This document shows, one piece after another, positions 53,516 to 64,000 of a stretch of 64,000 bases of DNA. Position numbers and translations under genes: made by a program. Positions within the stretch are counted from its first letter, which is position 1. Every line of letters starts with the position of its first letter. The notes below the pieces were generated by a model. The model made no database searches and was not told where the DNA came from. It saw only the letters and a list, made by a program, of their open reading frames with translations. Source of the stretch: Oreohelix idahoensis (Eukaryota; Mollusca; Gastropoda; Stylommatophora; Oreohelicidae); contig JAMPIV010019840.1 of assembly GCA_024509875.1 (NCBI GenBank), positions 775,501 through 839,500 of the forward strand. Reading direction: 5' to 3'.

Positions 53516-53745
53516 GTGGAACCAGGCCAAAAGGAAGACAACGAACAGAATAGCTTGGTGCTCTCTCTGGCCAGCCTCTACACCCCAAGATAGAAGAGGA
53601 ACAACTAAGAAAGTATGTAAGAGAAGAGAACTGGTGACAGAAATGTAAGGGATAAGGATGACATGGAGCAGAAGACACAAGACAGAAGAACTTGGCACAA
53701 ATATTTTGAAAACCTATGCTCCTAGGGAAGCTAAAGCAAACTAAA
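53515..53745 (+). mobile_element. LINE family B end fused to a family A end
   Basis: 53515-53620 is the family B 3' end ('ggaaccaggccaaaaggaag', 'gaggaacaactaagaaag'). From about 53625 it changes to the family A 3' end ('gagaactggtgacagaa', 'gaagaacttggcac') and ends 'taaatgaatg'. Confidence 0.75.
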
Positions 53746-53774
53746 TGAATGTAACATGTTATGTGAATCATTAC

Positions 53775-54740
53775 TACCCTTTAGCTCCCCAAGAAGCATA
53801 GGCCTTCAACAAACACATGCCAAGTCTTCCTGTCCTGTGCCATCCACTAAAGTTCTTTCCATGTTTTCCTCATCATTTTCACCTCGTATCCAGTTCTCTT
53901 CTCCGTGTATTTTTTGGTTTACTTCTGCCTCTCTTTCCCTGTGGATTCCAGAACAAGGACTGCCTTGTAATGCTATCAACAGGTTTCCTCAATGTGTGTC
54001 CTATCCATTGCCAGCGTCTTCTTCTCAACTCTTGTTCCACTGGCACTTAACTGGTTCTTGTCACCAATTCCACATTTGTGACTTTGTCATACCATTTCAG
54101 TCCTCTTATTCTAAGCACCCGTTTATAAAAGTCTGTAGCTTTTTGGTTGCTGTTTTTGTTGCTCTCCATGTCTCAGAGCCATACAATAGGACTGACTTCA
54201 CATTTGAGTTGAAGATTCTTATTTTCGTGTTGGACTTGATTTCTCTTGTTCTCCATATGTTTCCCAATGCAATGAAAGCTCCTCTTGCTTTTTGTATTCT
54301 TATTTTGATATCACCGTCTGTCCCTCCAACTTTGTCTATATTACTGCCAAGATATGTGTACAATTCTACATCTTTTAGTGGTGTTTCTTCAAGTTCAACC
54401 TTGCTATCATTTCTTGCATTTATTCTCATAATCTTTGTCTTTTCCCTGTGTATTTTCAGGCCAATTTGTTGCGACCTCTCATCGAGAATTTTCATTTTCT
54501 CTTACATCTGATTATGGGACAGAAGAGCCAAGATCTGCAAAATCTAGATCATCAAGCTGTTTAGTCAGATTCCACTGGATTCCATTTCTGTTGTGTGATG
54601 TAGATGCTTTCATAACCCAATCTATTGCTAGTAAGAAAAGAAATGGAGACAAGAGGAATCCCTGTCTCACTCCTGTTCTAATCCTAAACAGTTTTGTAAG
54701 TTGTCCTTCATGAAGAACTCTACGTCATGTTTTCATAGGT
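53775..54740 (-). pseudogene. LINE family A, 5'-truncated copy
   Basis: Minus-strand copy from the RT core to the 3' end. It reads 'FRIRTGVRQGFLLSPFLFLL', 'AIDWVMKA' and a frameshifted FADD region, then an open 129-codon frame (54495-54106) with 'KILDERSQQIGLKIHREKTK', 'LYTYLGSNIDKVGG' and 'SVLLYGSETW'. The 3' region runs to 53775 ('ttagctccccaagaagcata'). Confidence 0.85.
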
Positions 54741-54769
54741 CTTCTTTATTATATTATAATACACTTTAT

Positions 54770-55320
54770 TATGAAATTTACTTGGAACACAGAATGTCTA
54801 TTCAAATCCAACACTTCCACATTGATCAGACCAAAGCTGTGGTATCTAATGCCAGCATTACCAGCACGCTTCTAAATGGCAGCAAGAGATGGTATTTCAT
54901 GGAAGGACAAAGTGGCAAATGTCGAGGTCTGGTGTTCCAAGCATGTTTGTGCTGCTAAGATAGTGCAGACTATCCTGGCTTGGCCATGTCCACAGCATGA
55001 AATATAGTCGTATCCCCAAAGATATTTTCTATGGACAGCTGGTAGATGGCACAAGAACAAACGGCTGACCACAGCTGAGGTCCAAAGATGTGTGCAAAGG
55101 AGAGATGAAGGTACTCGACATCCATCATCCTGAGAGGATGAAGCTACCGATCACACTAAGTGGTGATACTCTATGCAACACTTCCGAATGGGCAAAAAGA
55201 TGCTCCTACAACAAGCAGAAGAGAAAAGAACACACCGAATGAAACACCAGAAAAAAAAGCAGCTGAAGGCTATCACCTCAGGGGTGCATCATTCTCATAG
55301 TCTGTTTTGACTGAAGGAGG
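54770..55320 (+). pseudogene. LINE RT C-terminal fragment, another family
   Basis: Reads in broken frames 'LLNGSKRWYF', 'AWPCPQHE..SYPQRYFLW', 'GQLVDGTRTNG' and 'DVCKGEMKVLDIHHPERM', the C-terminal tail (LGHVxRMxxxRIPKxxxYGEL...GRPxLRxKDVCKRDMK) of a common metazoan LINE. 55321-55610 shows only A/T-rich sequence. Confidence 0.7.
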
Positions 55321-55610
55321 TTATTATTATTATTATTACATTAGATCAAGCATCATCGACACATATTAGCATGTCTGCAACATTTCCAACATTTTTCTAT
55401 TTCTTGTCTTGAATGGTAGACTCAAACTACTACCTTTATACTTCTTAACATTTCCTTCCAGAAAATATGACTAATAAATTCTATACAACAATATTTCAAT
55501 AAATGCAAGTTTATATATTAGATATTAAGATAAGCATGAAGCGATAAAGAGATTGCCAAATAAGGATTGCCCAAGGTTAAGGCCAAATCAACAATAAAAA
55601 TGATACTATT

Positions 55611-55858
55611 TTATTTCATGAGAAAGACAAATCAAAAAGATGGACAGAACGTGTCAAAGAACTATTTGAGAACAACAGAGGCAATAAACCATCACCAGAT
55701 TCTAATGAAGGCCCAAAAATTCTCAGATCAGAAGTAGAGAAAGCAATAAATATGATACAAAAAGGAAAGTCAGCAGACATGGACAACATAAAAATAGAAA
55801 TGATAGATGCCTTAGAGACCTTTAATATAGATACAATCACTGATCTTTGCAACATGTA
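55611..55858 (+). pseudogene. RTE-like RT fragment
   Basis: Plus frame 'KRWTERVKELFENNRGNKPS', 'PKILRSEVEKAINMIQKGKS' and 'ADMDNIKIEMIDALETF'. This is the pre-RT segment (KSxGxDxIxxEMI) of RTE-like LINEs. It is cut off after 'ITDLCN', where the 27-bp array starts. Confidence 0.85.
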
Positions 55859-56412
55859 ACTCGTATCCCTGCCAGCCTACATGTAACTTATATCTCTGCC
55901 AGCCTACATGTAACTCACATCTCTGCCAGCCTACATGTAACTCATATCTCTGCCAGCCTACATGTAACTCATATCTCTGCCAGCCTACATGTAACTTATA
56001 TCTCTGCCAGCCTACATGTAACTCACACCTGTGCCAGTCTACATGTAACTCACATCTCTGCCAGCATACATGTAACTCACATCTCTGCCAGCCTACATGT
56101 AACTCATATCTCCACCACCCTACATGTAACTCATATCTCTGCCAGCCTACATGTAACTCATATCTCTGCCAGCCTACATGTAACTCATACCTCTGTCAGC
56201 CTACATGTAACTCACATCTCTGCCAGCCTACATGTAACTCATATCTCTGCCAGCCTACATGTAACTCATATCTCCACCACCCTACATGTAACTCATATCT
56301 CTGCCAGCCTACATGTAACTCATATCTCTGCCAGCCTACATGTAACTCATACTTCTGTCAGCCTACATGTAACTCCTATCTCTGCCAGCCTACATGTAAC
56401 TCCTACCCCTCC
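55855..56412 (+). repeat. Minisatellite, 27-bp unit
   Basis: About 20 units of 'catgtaactcatatctctgc' + 'cagccta'. Because 27 is divisible by 3 it stays open for 190 codons as a nonapeptide repeat (HVTHISASL). No start context, signal or conservation suggests a gene. Confidence 0.95.
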
Positions 56413-56429
56413 CAAATAATCTGCCTCCT

Positions 56430-56960
56430 GCAATTCCATCAATAGGGCGCTGGAAAAATCAAACTAAATGATATTTTACCAAATGTTAATGCATGCAGGC
56501 ATATCTGGAGTCATCCTTATATGACCACCAGCTAAGCACAATGCTATAGTATGCAGATTGAATGTGAACCTCTGTCTGTGAAGGCTAATTACACCCTCAT
56601 TGACTTTTGAAATCATCCATACACTTCCAGGGATTTCCCCTGTGGTGAAACATGTTGAGAACCCAGCATTGCACACTAAGCTGGGAGAAGTCGCTTGGGC
56701 CCCCAGATGTAACTCTGGCTTTTTACCCGGTTGACTGCATGCAGGAGGATCTCACTATGGACTCCATGATAGGCAGGGGAAGCTGAGAATTGGCACTGAG
56801 TAGGACGTGACAGTTCCTTGGGAGAGCCCAGTATTTTAGCTTTGCATATTTGGAGAGCCCTCTTGAATGGCGGGGAAAGCACAGTATGCCACATACTTCT
56901 CCCTCATATAAGGATGACTCCAGATATGCCTCCATGCATATCCTACCTCATAAAGCTTAA
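56430..56960 (-). repeat. Interspersed repeat R1, inverted copy
   Basis: Inverse of 49735-50190: 'caggcatatctggagtcatc', 'acttccagggatttcccctg', 'cccagcattgcacactaagc', 'tgactgcatgcaggaggatc' and 'ccttgggagagccc'. 56961-57129 has no gene; it includes a short SINE B-like 3' piece ('ctatggaattatctgctatg'). Confidence 0.75.
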
Positions 56961-57129
56961 GATCTATTGCAGGCAAAGACTAACACTCCACTATGGAATT
57001 ATCTGCTATGGGGCTAACAAGACCTTTATTATGGGTGGTACGCCACACTGCCCAAACTACAAAGCAAGACGTGTTTTACATTCATGTTGAACAGCCAAAT
57101 GTTTGTACTTTCCTGGGATAAAGCTGTGA

Positions 57130-57245
57130 CATTTACAACCATATCATTTCACTTTTTGCTCCATATGGAACATGCAACTACCTTGCAGGAACCCTGCATC
57201 AAATCATTTGTAGCAATTTGTTTTACAACCCCTTGCCATCAATGG
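57130..57245 (+). repeat. Interspersed repeat R5
   Basis: Shares 'catttcactttttgctccat', 'atggaaca' and 'gcaggaaccctgcatcaaa' with 41823-41960 (diverged). Confidence 0.5.
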
Positions 57246-60200
57246 TACCTATACCTTGTAGTGGTATGGCAGCTTGTGTACCCTGACAATCCCCAGAGCT
57301 ACGCCAGTGGGAGTTTTACTCCTGGTAGGTTCAACCAAGCTGGACTGGTCTGCGTGGATAGGAGTCAGACAAAAGCAGGTACCCTGATCCTCCAGGCTGG
57401 GGGTTTTAGCACAGGGCCGACACCCCTGTCTATGTAAAATATCGCACATGTTACAGAAATGGCAACAAACTGAAAAACTTTTATGCGGAACGGACATATA
57501 GAATCTCAGGCTTGTATGACTGCCAGTGGTGAAAGCCGAAAGGATGCCATTGGTATGAAAACGGATGCCCTGACCGCAAAACATAAAACCAGAATTGGAT
57601 TTTGGAATGCCAGAACTATGAATGAGGCAGGAAAGCTGAGACAAATCACAGCAGAGATGAGGAACTACAAATTACACATCCTGGGAATAAGCGAGAGCAG
57701 ATGGACAGGGACGGGGAGAATAAAAACAGCTACAGGGGAAATAGTATTTTATTCTGGTAGAGAGGATGGTCAGCACAACGAAGGTGTAGCCATTATCCTG
57801 AAGAAAGGAATGGAAAGGTCTTTACTGGAATGGAAACCCATCAACAACAGACTAATAAGAGCAAGACTGAGAGGGAGATTCACCAACACCACAATTATAC
57901 AATGCTATGCCGCAACAAACGACAGCGATGAAGAGATCAAGGACAAGTTCTATCAACAGGTACAAAAGGAAATGGAAACTGCACACAGGTACGATCTTAT
58001 TGTAGTAGTGGGAGACCTAAATGCGAAAGTTGGAACACACAATAATTATAACAAAAAAGTAATGGGGAAATGCGGCAGTGGAACAGTAAATAAGAATGGG
58101 GACAAATTAATAAACTTCTGCAGTATTGACAACCTGGTCATTGGAGGAACACTTTTTTCAACACAAAGAAGTGCACAAGTTAACATGGGAATCACCAAAC
58201 GGACGAGACAAAAACCAGATAGATCACATAATGATCAATGGCAGATGGAGACATGCACTACAATACGTGAAAGTAAGAAGAGGCGCAGATGTGGGAAGTG
58301 ATCATCACCTAGTAGTAGCAAGACTTAAAGTGAAACTCAGAGCTGCTGGACCAGTTGCAGTCAAACAGAAAAGATATAACATCCCAAAACTTAAGGACCC
58401 CCTCACCAGAAAAGCTTTCGTGGTTGACGTAAAGAGACGATATCAGATTACCAAAAGCCAGGAAAGAACAGAGACAGATGATGTCGACCAGAAATTCAAC
58501 ACCATCTCAACAATATACAAAGAAAGCAGCAAGTCATGCTTGGGATTCCAGGAAAGAAAGAGCCAAGACTGGATAACACCAAAAACGCTAAACACCATAG
58601 TGAAGAGAAAGGAAATGAAAAGAAAGAAAACAGAAGCTAAGTCTCCCAGGTTAAAGGCAATATACAGTGAACAGTACAGTAAGCTGGACAAGGAAGTAAA
58701 ACGTCAAACCCGTGCTAACAAAAGGACATTTCTGGATGACCTTGCAAGACAGGCAAAAGAGGCAGCACTGAGAAATGAACGAAGCACAGTTTATAAAATA
58801 ACTACAACTATCAGTGGAAAACGAGGTGCAAACAACATAATGTTAGTAAGAAACAAGCAAGGAAATCTCATCACCACAGCACAGGGGCAGGAAACAAGAT
58901 GGGCAGAGCACTTCAGAGAAACACTGAATAAGGAACCACCAGAGACTCAGCTGAATGTTCCTGAGGCTGAAAGTGACAGACGTAAATACAGACATTCCAC
59001 GAAAAGAAGAAATCATCACAGCTATCAAAGGGTTAAAAAATGGAAAAATGCCTGGTCACAACAATCTAAATGCTGAGTTATTCAAAGCAGACCCTGAACT
59101 AGCAGCAGAACTATTAGACCCACTATTTGCGCAAGTCTGGGAAACTGAGACAACACCAACAGAGTGGAGTAAAGGAATAATTGTCAAATTGCCCAAGAAG
59201 GGCGACCTTGCAGACTGCAACAACTGGAGAGGAATTACTCTCCTCTCAGTTCCCAGCAAAATACTAGGCAGTATAATCATCCTGAGAATTTCAAAAGCAG
59301 TTGACCATAAAGTGAGGAAAGGACAAGTGGGTTTTAGAAAGAACAGAATATGTGCAGATTATATATTCACCCTCAGGAACATTATAGAGCAGTGCTCAGA
59401 ATGGCAGAAGACAGCTATACATTTTGTTGATTTTGAAAAGGCTTTCGACAGCATACACAGGGACAGCCTATGGAAAATACTGAGGGCTTATGGAATTCCC
59501 AGCCATATTGTTTCCATCATAAAAAGCCTCTATTCTAACTTTACATGCAGTGTTGGATTGAGTAATGTAACTTTCGAAGTGAAAACAGGAGTATGACAGT
59601 GATGCCCCTTATCAACAACATTATTTTTGGCAGCCATAGATTGGGTGATGTGCCAGACAACACAGGGCAGTCCAAAAGGAATTAGATGGACAACGTTTTC
59701 TACACGGGAAGACCTGGAATATGCAGATGACATTGCACTACTCACACATTCACATCAACACATTCAAGAAAAAACCGATAGACTGAATAAGGATGACCAG
59801 CAGATTGGCCTGAACATCAATCTGAAGAAGACAGAGGTCATGACACTCAATGTGGGCAATCCTGAGCCAATAACAGTAAGGAATCAAAAGTTAGAACAGA
59901 CACATTTACTTACCTAGGACGCATAGTAACATCTGACGGCAGAAGAAGCAAGGACATCAACAACAGAATGAATAAAGCGAGGTCAGCCTTTGCTAGTCTC
60001 AGCAACATTTGGAAGTCTTCCCAGTACAGCACAAACACCAAGTTAAGACTGTATGAGAGCTGTGTACTTTCTGTGCTTCTCTATGGTGCCCAATGCTGGA
60101 GAATAACAGAGAAGGAAATATCGAAACTGTCCTCCTTCCACACAATCTGCCTAAGGAAAATTCTCAGAATCTTTTGGCCAAACACCATCAGCAACCAAGA

Positions 60201-60480
60201 ACTACTTATTCAGAGTAACCAGGAGGACATGCACACCATTATAGCTGGCAGACGCTGGAGTTGGGTTGGCCACGTCCTCAGAAGGGACCCTGATACCATC
60301 ACAAGAACAGCTATGCTATGGACCCCCCAGGGAAAGCGAAAGAGAGGCCAACCAAAAACAACTTGGAGGAGAAATGTGGAAGCCGAGATGCAAAGAATGA
60401 ACCAGAGCTGGGGCACTGTATGAAGGATGGCCGCCAACCGAGTAAAGTGGAAGCAATTTGTTGCTGCCCTACAAGATGCC
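57245..60480 (+). mobile_element. LINE family C, near full length (RTE-like)
   Basis: 5' leader about 57245-57500, endonuclease, RT and C-terminal tail to 60423, then about 55 bp of the 3' UTR ('gcaatttgttgctgccctac'). The 3' end is cut at about 60482 by a family A fragment, so the tail is missing. Other copies are at 26110-26775 and 34395-34860 (both minus). Confidence 0.8.
57483..60423 (+). pseudogene. Family C endonuclease-RT polyprotein, broken
   Basis: The endonuclease reads 'KTRIGFWNARTMNEAGKLRQ', 'LGISESRWTGTGRI', 'VVVGDLNAKVG' and, after a frameshift near 58190, 'GRDKNQIDHIMINGRW' and 'GSDHHLVVARL'. RTE-type endonucleases like this are often misannotated as craniofacial development protein 2. 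The RT frame changes again near 58975. RT blocks are 'LPKKGDLADCNNWRGITLLS', 'HFVDFEKAFDSIHRDSLW', a TGA at 59594 in the GVRQG block, 'YADDIALLTH' and 'TYLGRIVTSDG' (frameshift near 59910). The tail is 'LLYGAQCWRITEKEISKLS' and 'WSWVGHVLRRDPDTITRTA'. At least three frameshifts plus one stop; no active copy. Confidence 0.85.
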
Positions 60481-60481
60481 A

Positions 60482-60645
60482 CCACCTTCAGCTCCACTAG
60501 GAGCATAGACCCTCCAAAAGTCCTTCTGCCCCATGCCATCAGTTCCAGGTCCCTCTGTGTCTTCCCCCATTCCCTCAACTTCTTCTCCATTTTTGGTCTT
60601 TCCCTACATCTCTTAGCTTGAGAATTCCAAAATAAAGACTGTATT
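60482..60645 (-). mobile_element. LINE family A 3' fragment
   Basis: Inverse family A tail: 'actaggagcatagaccctcc', 'ttccatttttggtctttccc' and 'gagaattccaaaataaagac'. It runs into the about 103-bp array. Confidence 0.75.
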
Positions 60646-61065
60646 GTAATGTTATCAACAGATTTCCTCAATGTTTGTTCTATCCATTACATTTTTCTCA
60701 CCTCTTGTTCCATTGACACTTATCTGGTTCTTGTCATCAGTCCACATTGTAATGTTATCAACAGATTTCCTCAATGTTTGTTCTATCCATCACATTTTTC
60801 TCACCTCTTGTTTCATTGACACTTATCTGGTTCTTGTAATCAGTCCACATTGTAATGTTATCAACAGATTTCCTCAATGTTTGTTCTATCCATTACATTT
60901 TTCTCACCTCTTGTTCCATTGACACTTATCTGGTTCTTGTCATCAGTCCAGATTGTAATGTTATCAACAGATTTCCTCAATGTTTGTTCTATCCATCACA
61001 TTTTTCTCACCTCTTGTTCCAGACACTTGTCTGGTTCTTGTCATCAGTCCACATTGTTGATAATA
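60640..61065 (-). repeat. Minisatellite, about 103-bp unit, from the LINE A 3' end
   Basis: Four units of 'tgtaatgttatcaacagatt' + 'tcctcaatgtttgttctatc' + ... + 'ttcttgtcatcagtccacat'. The unit spans the family A segment from 'GATGACAAGAAC' to 'GATAGCATTACA' in inverse orientation (about 29668-29762). Confidence 0.92.
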
Positions 61066-61670
61066 TTGATAGGAAGCTCTTTTGAGAGCAGTACAAAAGC
61101 AGGCAATCTGATCATCAGAAGGGTCCCACCACTCCCGCTTGATCAAGTGTTTCGGCCCTATTACTCTCCTTTACACTCTAAGGGAGGTGGGCCCACTTGG
61201 GCCATGACTTCCAAGTGTCTCAGCCTCTTGTTGTCTTGTATCAAAAATGAACCCATTTCACTTTGGTAGCAACTTTAAAATTTACAATTCCGCCAGCCGT
61301 GGAGGCAATTGTGAAAGTAACAAAGAGAAGACAAATTAATGCAGTTGTTCTGCCACACACCATGACTAGAGATACAATGACACACCTGCGTGAAGCTGAC
61401 GAGGCTTTGCGCTAGCCACTGCGAGCTAGCAACTGAAATTCTGCACCCAACACCTCTTACAATATACACTGCAGGTTACCCGTAAATCACAGTCCTTTCA
61501 CCAATACAACAAAAAACTCAACCTTTTGCGAACTTAGACAAATTCCTGATGTTTTCTGTACAGCAGAGTTTACTATCCCAAGTTCCATAGCCCATTGCGG
61601 TTGTTCCACAGCCAGCATGATGCCTTTTCGGCAGTTTCACTAAGTCTCTTCAGTGCCATGTTCTCGACTG
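61066..61670 (-). other. Possible upstream part of the R2-like remnant
   Basis: No clear domain. The short minus-strand frames (for example 61469-61275) are not convincing. It could be eroded sequence of the element at 61670-62140. Confidence 0.35.
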
Positions 61671-62140
61671 TCACCTCAACCCCAACAGTTTCAATAAATC
61701 ATACACTGATGCAGCCATGAGCCCTCTTGCACCCACCTCAACAGCCATGACCCTTGCATGATCCCATCGTGTCTCAGCTCCATGGCCAGATCATTATACT
61801 TGGCCACTTTGAACGAATGTTGCGCATCCAATCTGGATTCAAATGGCATGGTCAGTTCAATCAGTATCACCTGAAGCGATGCTGAAGAATGCAGCACTAT
61901 ATCCAGCCATCTCTGCAATTTTCTGATACTCTCTGGATATGCCCCTCATCCAGGGAGGTCTATTGCCATTGTTGCAGTGAGCTCATTAAGCACTTTGTTG
62001 TGGCGCCAAGTGTTTTGCCCTTGCCCTAATGACACCTTGCATGCTGAGAGCATGTGTTCAAGTGTATGCCTCCCATGGCACAGCTGGGGCCAAAACATCA
62101 CTGATATCTCACACGAGATGACACTATGAGACATACATCA
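61670..62140 (-). pseudogene. Restriction-like endonuclease tail of an R2-like LINE
   Basis: The minus strand reads 'LCHGRHTLEHMLSACKVSLG', 'QGQNTWRHNKVLNELTATMA' and, after a stop and frameshift near 61946, 'LQRWLDIVLHSSASLQVILI' and 'ELTMPFESRLDAQHSFKVAK'. The Cys/His knuckle (HTLEHxLxxC...TWRHN) followed by a PD..ELTxPFE...KxxKY pattern resembles the C-terminal restriction-like endonuclease of site-specific LINEs (R2/NeSL type). Clade assignment is tentative. The RT is not preserved. Confidence 0.6.
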
Positions 62141-62595
62141 CTGATATCTCACACGAGATGACACTATGAGACATACATCACTGATATCTCACACGAGATG
62201 ACACTATGAGACATACATCACTGATATCTCACACGAGATGACACTATGAGACATACATCACTGATATCTCACACGAGATGACACTATGAGACATACATCA
62301 CTGATATCTCACGAGATGACACTATGAGACATACATCACTGATATCTCACACGAGATGACACTATGAGACATACATCACTGATATCTCACACGAGATGAC
62401 ACTATGAGACATACATCACTGATATCTCACACGAGATGACACTATGAGACATACATCACTGATATCTCACACGAGATGACACTATGAGACATACATCACT
62501 GATATCTCACACGAGATGACACTATGAGACATACATCACTGATAACTCACACGAGATGACACTATGAGACATACATCACTGATAACTCACACGTA
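62098..62595 (+). repeat. Minisatellite, 40-bp unit
   Basis: About 12 units of 'atcactgatatctcacacga' + 'gatgacactatgagacatac'; one unit lacks two bases (near 62310). The unit is also part of the minus-strand coding of the R2-like remnant ('SHSVISCEISV'), so it was amplified from it. Confidence 0.95.
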
Positions 62596-62604
62596 TTCTT
62601 AACA

Positions 62605-62780
62605 AGTACAGGTAGTCCCATAGCAGATAATGTTGCACTGGAGTAAAGTGTTACAGACTTTATACTAAATCCAGCTTCGAGAGGTGGGGTGACCAGTTCC
62701 CGTCCTTGCTGCCTTTCCTTCCCTAACTCAAGAGCACAGACAGCTACCTATTTACAGCTGGGTAAACTGGAGAGAAACTA
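62605..62780 (-). mobile_element. SINE B copy
   Basis: Inverse SINE B body: 'gtagtcccatagcagataat', 'ccagcttcgagaggtggggt', 'cttgctgcctttccttccct' and 'acctatttacagctgggta'. The head is truncated at the left edge of the family B target. Confidence 0.8.
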
Positions 62781-62792
62781 CCAAAGAGCAAC

Positions 62793-63839
62793 TTACTTAC
62801 TTACTTAGTCATTCCCGTTCTACCGTCAGGTGTAGAGGTTTGGAAGAGAGAGCGCCAGACTATTCTATCAGCTGTCTTCTTCCTGGCCTGGTTCCATTCT
62901 AGTCCTTGGTCCTTCAAAGATTGTCTAATGTTGTCCTCCCAGCGGACTCTGGGTCATCCTTGGGGTCTGGATCCCTGGCTCTTTGTTTCCCATGCTTGTC
63001 GTGGTAGCCGATCTTCTCCCATTCTGCAGACATGGCCAAACCATCTTAGTTGGGACTGTTCTATTTGGGTCTGCAGCGGGTGGGATTTTAGGCCTTGACG
63101 TATCGTCTGGTTGCGGACCATGTCTCTTCTTGTTACTTCAACCACCTTCCTCAGATACCTCATTTCTGAGGTTTGGATCTGGCTTTTGTGGGTTGTAGTC
63201 ATTGCCCATGACTTGCATCCATATGTCAAGACTGGGACATAGGTGGAGCGATATACAGCCATCTTCATTTTCTTACCAACCTCTTTCTTGCTGAGGAATC
63301 CTCGATTTATGGCCTGATAAAGTCTCCCAGCCGCTGCTTTTCGAGTGGCCAACTCTTCTTTGATGCCCCCCTTTCGGTCTATAATAGCTCCGAGATATTT
63401 AAAGTGGTCGACCTGCTCCAGGACCTGTTCTCCCAACTTAATCTGATGTTTTCTTTCTTCTCGTGATATCACCATGGATTTTGTTTTAGAGTTGCTTATG
63501 ACCATCCCTCTCTTCTCCAGCTCTTCCTTCCAGACTTGCAGGTTGGATTGGAGATGTGTCTCTGATTTAGCAATCAGGACAACATCATCAGCAAATGCTA
63601 GCTCTGAAATACAGACCTGTCTCATCTTCCAATACCCCACTGAATACTTTCTTGTTCTCTCCTTACATGCCTTGATGACATTGTCCATGAGGAGTATGAA
63701 AAGATAAGGTGACAGGATATCACCTTGTCTTACACCAGTGGTGGTCCTGAACTCTTCTGACTTATAGTTTGCTGTCCTCACATAATTTCTGCAAGACTTG
63801 TAGAAGCTCTGTATAAAATGAATCATAGGTGCTGGAATG
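62793..63839 (-). pseudogene. LINE family B, best copy (RT domain)
   Basis: Minus-strand 5'-truncated insertion with TTAC-type tail (62793-62804), flanked by the exact 12-bp duplication CCAAAGAGCAAC (62781-62792, 63840-63851). It encodes from RT block 'FIQSFYKSCRNYVRTANYKS' through 'GVRQGDILSPYLFILLMDNV', 'LAFADDVVLIAKSE', 'KSMVISREERKHQIKLGEQV', 'FKYLGAIIDRKG' to 'LRWFGHVCRMGEDRLPRQAW'. It is open from the truncation point to about 62954, and the last part is frameshifted relative to 12455-13129. The first about 50 codons of the long open frame (63997-63840) belong to flanking family A sequence, not to this protein. Confidence 0.88.
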
Positions 63840-63851
63840 CCAAAGAGCAAC

Positions 63852-64000
63852 ACTTTTGCAAAATAGAAGGACTGAAGTGGTATGATGAGATCACTAATAG
63901 GGAACTGATAACAAGAACCAAACAAGCGACAGCGGAACAAGAGATAACAAGAACCAGATAAGTGACAGTAGAACAAGAGATAACAAGAACCAGACAAGTG
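63852..64000 (+). mobile_element. LINE family A 3' fragment with tandem units, cut by the window
   Basis: Family A sense sequence 'aatagaaggactgaagtggt', 'atgatgagatcactaatagg', then repeated units of 'acaagagataacaagaacca' + 'gataagtgacagtaga'. It continues beyond the window. Confidence 0.8.

Noticed and set aside
57483..58301. Host gene 'craniofacial development protein 2'
   Set aside because: This is the endonuclease of a LINE, followed in order by broken RT coding.
62098..62595. CRISPR-like array of regular 40-bp repeats
   Set aside because: Units are contiguous with no variable spacers, and the setting is eukaryotic; it is a minisatellite.
63840..63997. N-terminal extension of the RT frame
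   Set aside because: It lies outside the 12-bp target duplication of the family B insert and is antisense family A sequence.

Overview
This is metazoan nuclear DNA: intron-bearing gene fragments in a sea of non-LTR retrotransposons, SINEs, MITEs and minisatellites. A lophotrochozoan, probably a mollusc, is the best guess. The 5' 18S rRNA fragment, the style of the CR1-like and RTE-like elements and the very high density of retroelement-derived tandem arrays fit this, but it is an inference, not a proof.

Two host genes are visible, both split by long repeat-filled introns. Four phase-compatible plus-strand exons (5146-5287, 7709-7797, 11769-11837, 26808-27461) give the C-terminal end of a coiled-coil protein with a Gly/Ser-rich tail; I do not recognise the family. 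Three phase-compatible minus-strand exons (52118-52024, 47962-47891, 46975-46849) encode the conserved core of mitochondrial ribosomal protein S18b (MRPS18B), including its CPVC zinc-type motif. Its first and last exons are not identified.

The rest is mobile DNA. Main units: an I/Nimb-like LINE with RNase H, broken by one TGA (about 216-4325, minus); a TTAA-flanked piggyBac-type MITE (9006-9880); a near-complete CR1/L2-like LINE with an SGNH-esterase ORF1 (14350-24178), inserted in a 65-bp minisatellite and itself split by a 2,650-bp TG...CA element with 5-bp target duplications; a pogo-like element (24505-25430) with a Tigger1-like MITE in its right end; and a four-layer nest at 28356-31627 (hAT-type MITE, RTE-like LINE, piggyBac-type MITE, SINE), each layer with its own target-site duplication. 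Further right are an rRNA-derived chimeric insertion (40384-40844), an RTE-type LINE with endonuclease and RT (57483-60423), and a remnant resembling the C-terminus of R2-like elements (about 61670-62140).

Three LINE families recur. Family A is RTE-like (best copy 28519-29957, ATGA-type tail). Family B has a TAAG-type tail (62793-63839, 12453-13129 and fragments). Family C is the 57.5-60.4 kb element. The most striking pattern is that at least eight independent minisatellites appear to be amplified from different segments of the last roughly 300 bp of family A. These include the 2.1-kb 33-bp array at 43.65-45.78 kb and the 1.4-kb array at 31.98-33.33 kb.
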